A program made the translations under genes and the position numbers. This document shows positions 46,301-58,449 of a DNA stretch of 64,000 nt, piece after piece (position 1 is the first letter of the stretch; each line of letters opens with the position of its first letter). The DNA is from Camarhynchus parvulus. Lineage: Eukaryota > Chordata > Aves > Passeriformes > Thraupidae. The stretch spans positions 61,352,965-61,416,964 of the forward strand of contig NC_044572.1 of NCBI RefSeq assembly GCF_901933205.1. The letters run 5' to 3'. Below the pieces are notes generated by a model. The model saw nothing but the letters and a program-made list of their open reading frames with translations. It was not told where the DNA came from and did not search any database.

Positions 46301-49300
46301 GGCATTCATTTTGCTTATAACAATTTCTATGTGTATGCAGAAGCTTATGAACACATTCATAACACTGCTGTTGCTTTATGAAATGATGCTGTGACACATT
46401 TCCTCCAGAAACAGCTCTTTGTCCAACCTTTGCCTAAAAACCAATTAGGAATATTTTTTTCCATTGGATTCCTTTAGAAATGTCCTCGATTATTTACTTC
46501 GTGGAAATAAACCAGAAAGGGCTCTAATCCACCTGGGATGAGGACCCTTGTTCTGGGGCAGGCTCTCTTCAGCCTCCCAGGCAGAAGAGAGGTGGTGAGC
46601 TGTGTTGGCCACCCTGCACTGTGTAGCCGCCCGTTCAGGGGCACTGCCCTGCAGGGGATGCCTGTCCATCACTGGTGCTGTTCACCACATTCCCAGATGT
46701 CCCACTCGGGGCAACTGGTGCTGCCTAAATTTTCAAGGGTTTTCTGCAGCAGAGCCATGAGAAGAGGGTAGAGCTGTGACCACCTGCTGACAGGCTACAA
46801 TGCCATGGGCTCTGGTAGGGGTAGCATTTATCTTCAGAAGGACAGAGTGTGAAAGAGGCTCAGGAAATTCATAAGGAGGAGTAAGCCTTAACAAATGCCC
46901 TAGAGGAGCTAGGCATAAAGTCTCCTCACAGGGGTCATGTGCCTACATCTCACCAATGCTTTTATAATCTTACCCTTAAGCCACTTACTTGATCTCAGGT
47001 TCACCCTCCCTCCCTGCAAACCCCTGGAAAAGAAAAAACAAAGAAGAAAAAAAACACAGGCAGAAATGCAATAAAAGCAGGGAGGCAATAACTGTGTTTT
47101 CTCCTTGCCTGTGGAAATGGTGGGTGTCCCAGTGCAGCAGGGGATGCAAACCCCTGCCAGGGGATCCCAGCTGCAGGAGGAGAGCAGAACCAGCACCTTG
47201 CACCTGCTGCAATGTTTTCTGCTTCAGAATGCTGTCCCTTGACACAGCAAGATACACTGGAAGCGTGGCACTCTGTGTAGAAGCACAGTGTGAATTTATA
47301 GTAGGACATTACATTCACACATACAGACCCTTACCATTTTCAAGCACACATTTTTTATCATTAATTGTATTTTTTTGTGTATGCATTTCTTCAGTTGTAA
47401 AACCTCCTCTCCTTGCACGAGACCCCTGCCCCTGCCATATCCCACATTCTGCAGATGCTTCTGTGTGCTTTCAAGTACGAGTGTCTCTGCTATAAGAAAA
47501 TACAAAGGATACAGCTACATGAAACTTGGATTGGAAATAAATGAATGGAGATACATAAAAAAATCAGTCTCAGTCTATTTTAGATTGATCACAACAAATA
47601 CAACAGCTCTAAAAAAAATGTGGTCCAATACTCTTATTAAATGAGTTTCATTTGTTGTTGATTTCTAAATAATAATAATGTTATTTTCAGAACAAATTAT
47701 TTAAACTCTGACAATTCAAAATAAATTCCCCTCCAACATCTTTATAAAGATATTAATTTTACCCTATATTTTGAAAAACACTTTAATTTTCCTTTTCTTT
47801 TTTTCTTCTGTTTCATAAAACTTGTGTTTTAACAAATCACTGCCATGAGCTAACCCAGATCTGAATCCAGCAAATACTCTCAACATTATCCTTCTCTGTT
47901 CACATATATTTGAAGTAAATTACATCAAATTGTATTTGAAATACCAAACTGGCATTAATGGAAGCTTCTTTTGCTCCAGGCACCATTTTAAAATAGATGA
48001 GCATAAAAATGCAGTCTGCATCATTAAGTTTATATGAAACTAGTGAGAATAAAAATCACCATGTAAGTTCTAATAAGATGTGTTTTTCATTCCAGTTTAA
48101 TAACCCAAGACTATATTCATCTTCCAGTATAATAAATACACTGAAAAGAATTCATTCTTTTGTGTTTTTTAACATGTTGAGGGCTTCAGAAGATGGAGTT
48201 TTCTGGGAAGCTGGGTGAAGAAAATTCTTTAATATGGCAGTGTGGAGTATTATTATCATAAATAATTAATGTGCACAGCAGAAGAAAGCCCAGCTTCATT
48301 AATAATTCTTATTTTTAGTTGGCATAAGCTAGAGGTGCTGTATCTTCTTTCATCCAATCTATGTCAATTTCCTCAATTTAAAATTACTAGATGTTAAAAT
48401 TTAAAGGTATGGTACATTTTGCCATGGATTTTTATTTGTGACTTTGCATTAATATCCTACTGTTAATTCTTACCCGCTGAGATATTTTTAGTAACAAGCA
48501 AGAAAAGAATAAAAAAAAAGCCCTGATAGCAGCCAGGCAAGGTAGAGTGGGCATCAGTGTCAGCTCCTTTCATCTTTCATTTCCCTTTGGGACCAGTTAA
48601 GATGCTTCTTTGATTAGAACCTCAGGAAATATTAAAAAGCTCTTCTGTGAATTTAAACTCATCAAACTTGTCTCTGTTTATTTTTTTGAATATTGAGATA
48701 ATTCACCTCCCACATTTCAAGAACACAGGTTCCTTCCAACCCAACTGTGCTCCTCTGATCAACAAAGTCACTTGTCAACATCGCTGAGTCTCTCTCCTAA
48801 CAAATGTTAGTGCTTCATTAATGCAGTGCCAGAGCCGGAGCTGCTCCTAAATGTTCCTTATTAGCACAGACAAGGAAGTGAGATGACACTAGAGATGGCA
48901 CAGAGATGGGTGCAGGTAGTGCTGGATTAAAACAAAGGAGAACTATGTGACACCTGAGGGAAAAAAACCACGGATTGGGGGGGAAACCATTTTCTCTTGT
49001 TGCTAAATATTTGTGGGAGGGAGACTAAAACTTTCATTGTGACTGTGGAAAAAACAATGCCACGGGAGGTGTAATGTTAACCTGCATTACACCTTTTGAA
49101 CAGAATTGCAAATGTTCTTGTTAATCAGCGCAAATGTTAGAGCTGAATGAAAACGGATGGGCTTTTTTTTTTACTCTCAAGCATTTCAAAAGAGAATGTT
49201 TTGGCCTTTTTTTCTTCCAAATTGTAGTGGTGGCTGTGAAAAAATCCTCATGGTTTTTTATACTTTTCTCTCCTATTCAATGGTTTATCTCCTTTTATTT

Positions 49301-49330
49301 CGCTTGAGACTAAAAGATGAAAAAAAAGGT
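43368..49330. other. Noncoding interval, unique sequence
   Basis: No gene is supported. The GC-richer patches at 44600-44830, 46530-46780 and 47000-47260 give overlapping open frames on both strands without domain signals. 47640-48500 is strongly AT-rich. The hairpin at 49067-49094 is listed separately. Confidence 0.55.
49067..49094. repeat. 10-bp perfect inverted repeat, 8-base loop
   Basis: AGGTGTAATG at 49067-49076 and CATTACACCT at 49085-49094 are exact reverse complements separated by TTAACCTG. Each arm carries a TAATG homeodomain-type half-site, and the surrounding sequence contains further such motifs (TTGCAAATGTT, GTTAATCAGC). Confidence 0.85.
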
Positions 49331-49381
49331 GAAGAAGAAGAAGAAGAAGAAGAAGAAGAAGAAGAAGAAGAAGAAGAAGAA
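49331..49381. repeat. (GAA)17 trinucleotide array
   Basis: Seventeen perfect GAA units within a purine-only run extending to 49386. The glutamate run in the overlapping open frame is an artefact. GAA/TTC arrays can form triplex-type structures when long; 17 units is modest. Confidence 0.97.
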
Positions 49382-49386
49382 AGAGA

Positions 49387-52300
49387 TCACAGAGGACAAG
49401 AAAGAGAACACAGAGAAGGAAACGAATAAAAAGCAAAATGCATGAGGCTGCTCACTTGGGAAAATGCCCATTTTAACCTTATTTAGGGACAAAAATTTTT
49501 GGTTATTGGCAATGCTCCTTGCATCTGAAGTAGCCCAGATAATAATTTCATCGGTGTATCACAACTTCTTCAGTCAGACATTTGTGTCAAAATCAATATC
49601 CTTTTAAGAATTTTCATAGCTTTTCCCTACATTAATATGTGGTTCATGTTATCTAAGCTGAAGATGTGCTGTGGCTTGTGTCCTGTTGGGCTCCAAGGGC
49701 CAGACTGGGCAAATTAGAGAAATTGGCTCCCATCAGTGAAAGGTTGATGCCTCTGTGTATTTGTCCACAGACACACCCAAAAAATGAGTGATGTTATTGA
49801 TCCTAGGTAGAAAAATTCAGAAGATGAATTTAGACATGACCTCCCACGTGTCTGTCAGAAGTGCCATGTGGTTGTCAAACTGGAGACAGAACCTGGGCAC
49901 TCACAGATCAGCTAGGGAGGGCTCACGGAGCACATGGACACTTAATGTCTTCCCTTTGTTAGTATCTGCATGGAACAATACACTGGGAGACCACATGTCC
50001 ACTGGGGTGTTGCTTTTGCTAAAATTCAGCTTGTTGTTTAAGGCACACAGTTAAGAGTATTTTCATTTTACTTGTGTATCTGCTGTCATTAAAATGGAAA
50101 GGAATGGCAAAACTTTGCGTTCTCAAGCCATCATACTCACTAATCAGCTAACACAAACCAATTATACAATAGGTGAAAGACATGGGCTTGCATGCTAAAA
50201 TCTGCATTTTTCTGCCTTCTTTATTTTCTATCAATCCACTGTGACAATGGGTTTATTTTGCAGGAAAATATGCAAATACCTTAATCTGGTAGAACAGTAT
50301 GACAGTCTGAATGTGAGTCTCTTCATGATATGTTAACAAACACTTGTTTAAGAGGACCAGCGCTAGGAAGATGATAAATTTCAGAGTGCAAATTCAGAAT
50401 CTCTGCAGAAAAGCTGCGTAACTCTTTGAAAAAGAAAAAAAAGGAAAAAGAATGGATGGGTACTGAGGATCAGTCTCTCAAAATAATAAATTTCCATCTT
50501 ATCTGAAATGTGATACATTAGCAAATGAGTAAGTGAAGGAATTGATGAACTTTTGCTGCTTTCTTTCTGCACCCACATAATGAAAAATCCCACCACTTTT
50601 TGGAAGGTCTGTTGTGTCTGTTTTGTTTTATACATTAATTATATAGCATCAACTGTTAGAGAAATAGTTCTAAAATATTCCTGCAAATGTTGAAAATGTA
50701 TCTGTGGAGACTTTTAGATTTTTTTCCCTAACATCCTAATTTCAAGAGTGATTTAAGAACTGATTGGCATTTGGCAAAAAATGAATGATAATGAACTCAT
50801 TTCAATAGAGATGGACCAGATACCATGCCGGCTGTTGAAACTTTTCAAAGCTGGTTTCTCTCCAGTAAATGTGATCCTGCAGGCTCTGTCCATCTGCCTA
50901 CAAGAAAAGAGACATTCGCATTCTGCAGGAAATACTGCTGAGAAAATACCAGTGAGAATTAGCAATTTTGTGATCTCTTGTCGTTCCCAGCAAGGAAACT
51001 GGACGATGACAAACACCACAGCAAAATAACAGCACTGAGCTACTTCACTTCCGTATTTCCCTTTCTTTTCTTGTTTTTTTTTGTCCTCTTTGCATTATCA
51101 GGTAACAAACTTGCTTCATTATGTTTGCCAGATAGAGAAGTAGCAGCTTGAACAAGTCTGAGCCCCTCCTCACAGCAGGCATGCTCAGGAGTGACCTGAA
51201 GCTGTTGCTTACAAGGATGGTTTGATTCTGGCCTCACCCTAATTTTTGCTGGTGCAAACTGAGTCACAGACGCCACATTAAACAGCTGAAGTGAAAAACT
51301 ACACCAGCTGTTAGGCTTCTCCTGTTACATGAAATTGAAACAGCTCTGAGATTTAAGGAAAATAGCATGAATTCACCCCCAGACACGACACCTGTGGGAC
51401 AGGCTCTTCCTTGCCCGGTACCCAGCAGCCCACCTTGTGCAAGGCTAAGTGCTGGTGGAAGTGTGACCAGCCAGTGCCCTCTTGCAGGTGGCAGGGCCAG
51501 CAGAGGTGCCCCAGCCCTGCGTGAAGCCCACCCCAACCCTCAGCCCTCAGAGCAGGTCAGCTCACAATGCCATTTCTCAGTTGTTTCATTTCTCCTCCAA
51601 AGTCTGTCACATTTCTCCCTCCCCCCTATCCCCCTCCCACCAAGAGATGGTTTCTGTGTCTCCCTTGGGTGTTTTCTGCTGCTGCTAAGATCCAGGTCCA
51701 CATCCCTATCTCCTCCCCAGCTGCTCTTTGTGCCTTTGTTTTCGAAGGTGGCTCTCTAATGCAGTGCCTGTAGGCTCACCTAAGCACAGTATCACTGCTA
51801 AATTTTTGATCAGTAGTAGTAAAACAAAGGAACTGAAGAAACTCCAGTACTTAACAAATGGTGTGTGGCTAAGCCCCAGGCCTTATCCTAGTTTACAGAC
51901 ATGAGCAGGGTGTCAAGCACCAATCCTACAGACCAATTAGTATCCCAGGAGACTTTGCTCTGGCGCATGGTCATGCAACTATCATTAATGTTAAGTGGTG
52001 TTATGGCTGCACATGGCCAAAACATAAGAGAAAGGAAGTACTTCTGCATTTCATGCTGAATTCTCTGCTATATGAGTTGTTAATTAAAAAACTTGGCTCT
52101 GTTCTGTCCCTTTGTACAATCAGAACGATGTAAATAAGAATCTTATCCAAAAGCTTTAAAAATCAATTTTAAAAAAGGCTGGCTACAATATTTGCACAAT
52201 ATTTGCAGCTCAGCAGAATGAAGCAGGGAATAACTAAGTTTTCATCTTCTCAGTTTCCCCACACGGCTTAGACCTGCCCATTGCAGCGAGCAGGTTCCTG

Positions 52301-55145
52301 TGTCTGTGAGGCAGAAGGCTCACACCTGCCTTGGTGTGGAGCATTTGGTACCAGTTGCTGTGAGAGGCAGAAATCTGTGTGCTCAGGGTTGTGGCCTGAG
52401 GGATTCATCTGAGCTATGTCAGTGAGGCCAAATTCTCTTAATTATGGACCAGGAAGGATATTTCTGTAAGCTGAGTGACGCCCCAGACCTCAGCACACCC
52501 AACTTCTGTGTGGCCTTGAGTCATGTCTTGAACAGGTGATGCTAATGGGGGGTGGAATTTGTAGCACAGAACCCAGAGCCCCTCTCTTTGCTCCTAGTTA
52601 ATTCCCAAGAGGACAGAAGTAAGACTCTACCTCTTCAATCTTCATATTTTTGCCCGACTGTTTTATTATCTATGAAACTCTGATTTGTGTGAAAGGTAGA
52701 GATAAAGGAGTTTAAGTCATACAGCAGCTATTGAAATGAAGGTTGTGATGATAAAAACACCTGTTACAACCAAAAGCTGGGGTATAAGAGTATGATTTAT
52801 TACATATATTATGGTAACCCCACAAGAACTGAGCAAAGATTTTGCCCTTTTTTTGTCTTATTCATACATGGGCATGTTAAAAAGCACCAAAGACGTATCA
52901 TGTGTCCCAAAGGATTAACTCAGCTCTTACTAACACTTTTATTTCTGTGTTGCTACAGCTTAGGTGTAGAGGCTTTATTTCACCATGGCTGTGAGGGGCA
53001 ATTCCTGCTCAAAATGTGCATTTAACAGAAGAAAGAAGTATACCACCAACCCACAAAAAATATATAAGATTCTCACTGGAGTAAAGTGTCAGCCCTTGGC
53101 ACAAAGGGCACAGAGCTCTGCAGGAGGTGAGCACATGTGAAGGGTTATCCATCCCTGTCCCACCCCTGTCCTGAGACCCCAAGGGAAAGACAATGCACTT
53201 TGTGGCGTAAATGAACAGCATCAGAAAGGACACCGGCAGTGAACGTGTTTGACTCCCTGTGCTGAGGACTGGTACTCTCACCTCAGGGACTGCATTGCAC
53301 TCACCCTTGCACCACCCAACCACCTCCCATTTCCAGCATGGGAAAAGAAGTAGTCATTAATGAGGGTACAGATAGGAAGCTTGCTAAGAAATATTTTAGC
53401 AATTAGGACAGGAGGAAATTTAGTACCCTTTTTTTTTTTTTTTCCCACAGGGAAAACCTATTTCCTCACTTCTTTTCCATCCAAGCATAAACTGGCATTT
53501 TTTTGTCACTGTGAGAGTGAGCCAGAGCCATCACTGGAGACAGAGAGAGGAATTGCTATAGAGTGGATTCATTAAACTCATCTCAGTCCATCTCTTTTTT
53601 TTTGGTATTAAAGGAGTATGGAGTAACACAGGGCAGAACGAAGTGTTCTGGAAAACTGATAATCAAATGGCCTAAAGCTAATGTTTACTTTTCTGAATGT
53701 TTTACAGCAGCATTACTTGGAGATGTATTAAAAACAGGGAGCGAGAGGGAGGGAGAGAGGGAGGGAGCCTAATAATAGCCTTCCAGTTACAGAAATAGAG
53801 AAGCAGCATAGATATGATAATTGAATTTGGTTTGGATGGACGATAATCCGCCTTTATGCTACAGCTGTAGTTCTCAGATTTGAGCCTGGCTGGTGGCAGG
53901 TGTTGGGCAGCCTCCCCGGCCACGGGAAGGCTACAGCACCATGCACTCCTGCATGCTCCCCATTCCTGTCCCTCCGTGCCCCTCTTTTCTCTCCTGGAGC
54001 CTGCAGTCAGGGGGCTGAAGGGCCATGGGTTATGCATGTATGGCTGTTTTCCTCTGCCTGAGGGTGACCTGAAGCCTCCCTTCCCCATCCAGCCAGGAAA
54101 AGTCACCAGTGAATCTGAAAGGGAGCTCCTCTCCTCTTCAGCAAAATCCATACTCAGCCATTCTCTTTTCCTCTTCCACTCTAAATTATTCAGCTCCACA
54201 CTTGGGGAGCTGACACTGCTAGTAAACTGAGGAGTTACATATTTTTGGTCGCGCTTGGAGATTAAGTGCCACTTGAGTTATAGTGTCTAAATTCCCAAAT
54301 ATTTGTGTAATTTTAGATCATGAATTCTCATTCCTGACTATGTTTAGTATCAATATTTATTCACACAGCTCTCTCTGTTAGATCCCATGGAAGAAACTGG
54401 GTGAGGGAAGTGGGAAGGTGTCTCCAAGCTGTCTCTGCCACAGGCATGGGTCCCCGTGCCGTTCCACTTTCTGAAGCGAACTCCAGCCTCTCTAGGTCTC
54501 CTCTGTCATGGAAAATGTGGGATGGGAGGCAGTGGACAGGATAACTGAGATGCAGTGGTGGATGACATGGCCACCCACTTTCACAGGATGACCTGAAAGA
54601 TTTTGTGCCAGAGACATAGGGCTGTTGGTGTGCTGCTGTCAACAATAGCAAGAGCAGTGGGAGAAGGGTAAAGAGACCAAAGGAGAAGGAAAGTCAAAAC
54701 ATCTTTCCTGGGTTTTGGAAGCCTCCCTGTCACCTCTGCTGCCTTCCATCCTCCTAATATGATCCTCCAAGAAACTTTATCAGTCTCATTTGTTCTCTCA
54801 GTTTGTTTGTTCAAAAGCAAAAGCACTTCTGAAGAAAAAGCATTAATTAATTTTCTCTTTATGAGAAGATGTGAGAAGATTTTGGTTTCTGCAGGCACTG
54901 AATTAAATTCTGGCTGCACAAGAGTTTGCATTTTTCATGCAGCTCTTTTGCAGGTCACCAAAATTGTTCCCCATTCAGCCACTCTCATCATCTGGGTCAT
55001 TATGACATATAGCCGCAGCTGATGCCTGGATGCAGCTCCTGCAGTCCTCAGCTGGCACTCAAATGCCACTTCTAATGATAACAAAAGGCATGGTGACTGC
55101 TACAGCACCTTCTCTCCAGCTGTCTCAGAAGGCCCATAGAGCTGT
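49387..55145. other. Noncoding interval, unique sequence
   Basis: No gene is supported. It contains a T-run at 53429-53443, a short GA-rich patch at 53736-53767, and GC-richer segments (51400-51740, 53880-54180) with overlapping open frames on both strands but no domains. Confidence 0.55.
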
Positions 55146-55285
55146 GATTAAATTAGCCTTGTAATGTCACTGTGAGGTGGATAGGTAGCATGCAGGTTCT
55201 GCAGGTGAGAAGAGAGAGGCATGAAGCAGTGTGCTGCTTCAGCTTCACAGCCAGAGAGACCAGGTGAGGAGTGAGGACCTGAGCT
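55146..55285 (+). repeat. MIR-like core-SINE relic
   Basis: On the plus strand the order 'tgtgaggtggataggtagca', 'gcaggtgagaagagagaggc', 'cagcttcacagccagagaga' and 'gtgaggacctga' parallels the complementary strand of MIR-type elements ('tgtgaggtaggtag ... cagatgaggaaactgaggca ... ggtcacacagc ... gaaccca'). The copy is highly diverged; the call rests on motif order. Confidence 0.45.
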
Positions 55286-58200
55286 ATGGGGTTCAGCAAC
55301 CCAGCTCAGCTGAAAGCCAATTCTGTGATTGACAGGGAAATTAATCCTGCGTATTCAGTTTCCAAAGAATTTTAGATGAAGGCTTGCTTTCCACACAAGA
55401 CTTTTTGGTTGTGCTGTTCAAGCTGCATCCCTCAGTGGGAGTTCTCACTGTCCTTAGTGCATCTGTGTTGGCTCAGCCCTCCAATTTCCTTTTTCTTTTT
55501 TTTTTTCCCACACAATAAAAACCTACTTACCACCCAAAGGGTGTAGTTAGACGTGGTAGGGCAAAGTTTTGGAGAGATAAATGTCAGTGCAATGCTGCTG
55601 TACTACTCATTAATTGCTAGCAAGGCAAGAAATACTCACTGCATGCTTAGAGCAGACACCTGTGACTATGCCACAAAGTTAGGATGGAAAATTCAAGATG
55701 TATCTATGAGCACTTCTTCCAGTACTTGCAAAATGTCAGATTCTTTCCTTTTCAAGTTCCAGCTTTGAATTCCTGAAAAAGAACAAAAAAATAGTAATAC
55801 TTTTCTCCAAAAAAACAGTGCCTAGCAATATAAAGTCGAAGCTATCCCTTTCAGTCTTTGGCTTTGATGGATGTCTTTGGATTCTGAAAAGGATATAGTA
55901 GATGCCTCATTAGAATAATATTCTAGTGTCTTGACAAGCAGCATCAGATTTATATCACAGCTTCCTTTTTTATGCCAACAGATATGTAATACCAAAGGAC
56001 GACAAAAGCCATCATGCACTGTTGTGATTTTTATATACATTTTTTAAATGGAAAAGTTGTTATAATCCAAGAATCCTGGCTTTTCTTTCCTGTTGTTTTT
56101 TGGCACCTTTGTCATTTAAGATTCTTCCTTTTGCAGCTGTTCCCCACAGTGAATACATCCACCTTTTCCAAAAGCAGAGGAAAAAATGGTGCACACACAG
56201 TCTCCATGCAGGCTTATTATTTGGATGCCCTTTATTTGCCACTGACTTGACCAAGTTCCCTATGATCCCTGGACTTAGCTAACTGGTTATTTGGGAAAGA
56301 ACTATGGTAGAGGTGGGAGGAGGGAGAAACACTTTAAGAACTGATGATATCCAGATTTAATGGCAACGTTAAACATGTAGATATTTCAGTTAAGGCATAT
56401 TTAGGTTTCCTGCCAAACCTTCCATTTCTGTGTGTGTAGCCCAGTCTGTCTGAAATGATGTTTCCTTCATGACCAGTGGCGGGAATCACCCCGTACCACT
56501 CCAAGGAGCATTTTCACTGCTCACTCAGAGGGGTGTGTGAATCACCCAAGCAAACACCAACTTTGAAAGAGGTAAGGTGGAAATCTTGTCTCAGCTAACC
56601 TGTTCCTATTTCTTCTACTATTCCTGCTTCTCTGGGCAAATTTGGAGAGACTGTGAGCTACCTGAAGTGCCTGTGGGTCTATGATTCTTGCAGGCAGAGG
56701 ACAAAGCCCAAGATGTGCCCCTGCCTGGACAGATGGGCCACTGCATCAGAAGTGAGAGTACACCCTACAATCTCTCCATTCCGGGTAGAAGATATCAAAC
56801 AGCAGAAGCTGCTTGCTTTTCATACTGGAAGACCATCCCTGACATCCTGTCAATTTATAGCAGACGCAGTAAGAAAATGTATTACAGACAAGACATAAAA
56901 TGCCATGAAACACATGGGAACAAACAGCCTCCATCCTCCATATCCTTTCTGTCCCTACACACATATCCTGACCCAGTAGAAGACCTCTTACACTGTAGTT
57001 TATTGGAATAGCCACCAAGAAAGTATTTCCAGCATTCCCACTCAAGCCTCTGCATTTGTTTTTCTCACAGAAAGAGACTGGGTTATTGGTTTTTAATCTT
57101 TATGGGAATAATTATTTTTTGAAAGGGAATCCAGTGTTCAAGTACAGAAACAAATTAAGGTCAGAGAGAAGCACCTAGCTTTATGTAAGTGTTTAGTCTC
57201 TCCTTGTGAAGTGGCTGGTTCTGCATGAATTACCATTAATAATAAAACATGTGTAAGATGGTGACATTCGGTGTGCATGTTCTTAGTTCCCCATTAAGCT
57301 GTGCTCCCTAAAAAGGTTTCCAGGTTTATTTAAACATGCAGGAAAGAATTTAATATTAAACAGAAATAAGATGTAATAGAATTATGTCAAAACACCTGAG
57401 GGAATTTTGGATACCTTTAAGGAATGAGCTCTGAAGTGATTCATAGCTAGAGCAAGTGATAATTGAGAAGAAGGCAAAAAAAAAAAAAAAAAAGGGAAAA
57501 ATGAGTTAATTCTTCCACAGCTATGAAATCCACAGCTATGAAATGCTGTAGTTCACAGACTTATCAGGAGTCTTGCCTCAGTATAGGCATTATTTTACTT
57601 TCTGATGTTGAAAATTAGTGTAGTGATCTTGCTAGCACTTTTGCATGCACTTAGCATAAGCACAAGAGTAGCTCCCTGGGGTTTGCCTGTGCAAGGGGAG
57701 TTAACACATAATATAAGTATTCAGAGGCTTGGATGCTATTCTACAGCTTCTGGAGATAAATGTGTGATTTAGTCTCAGGCTAAATTATGGCTCTCATTAC
57801 ATCATCCTTGAACATTTTAGATTGCAGAATTGCATCAGATCCTGTGATGGGATAAAAACTTTACCCTTTGTAATTTGTGTAAATTTTGACACAAAACAGA
57901 TGCTCTGCCTAATACCAAAAGGGCCAAAGCATAGGGCATGGAAGTTTGACTCATTTGCATTTTAATGCACTTATAGACTTAATGTAAGATATTCCTATTT
58001 AAATTAATATTTTCCATGTCAGTTCAGCAGTATCAGCACACTGCTAATGATCTCCATATCCATTAAGATCAGTTCAAATGCACCTCAGTGTAGCTTTCTT
58101 ACCCTAAACTCCTGATGGTATTTTTTAAGCTGATCTGTAGCTTATTATTTTTTATTATTCACAAATGTCACAGGCCTTTTGTCTCCATTTTGGGATTGTT

Positions 58201-58305
58201 CTTCTCCTATTTTAGGTATTTTCCTTTCTTCTAATGTTGCTTTGGGAAAGCTCTGGGGATATAAAAAGCAAAATAGACAGATGTCTTCACCTACCAGATT
58301 GTTGT
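55286..58305. other. Noncoding interval, unique sequence
   Basis: No gene is supported. A run of 18 A lies at 57476-57493. A 15-bp duplication TCCACAGCTATGAAA occurs at 57514-57528 and 57529-57543. Open frames at 56653-57045 on both strands show no recognisable domain. Confidence 0.55.
57514..57543. repeat. 15-bp tandem duplication
   Basis: Two exact head-to-tail copies of TCCACAGCTATGAAA, about 20 bases after an 18-A run. Probably replication slippage. Confidence 0.85.
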
Positions 58306-58420
58306 GAATAATAATAATCACCTCTTATATATCCCTTTTCATTTTCAAAGCACTTTGCAGCAATTAGCTAATTTGCCTTTACAACAATCTCTGATACATA
58401 GGTAGAGGCATTTGCATAGT
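58306..58420 (+). repeat. MIR-like relic next to (ATTT)n
   Basis: AATAATAATAATCA, then 'cattttcaaagcactttgca', 'aattagctaatttgcctttacaaca' (in pieces) and 'catagg tagaggcatt' follow the tail-to-core order of MIR-type SINEs on their complementary strand ('tctcaaagcgctttacaaa...attaatcctcacaacacc'). It is directly followed by a short ATTT array at 58424-58449. Confidence 0.45.
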
Positions 58421-58423
58421 GGC

Positions 58424-58449
58424 TATTTATTTATTTATTTATTTATTTT
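58424..58449. repeat. (ATTT)6 microsatellite
   Basis: A short perfect ATTT array, 26 bases. Confidence 0.85.
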
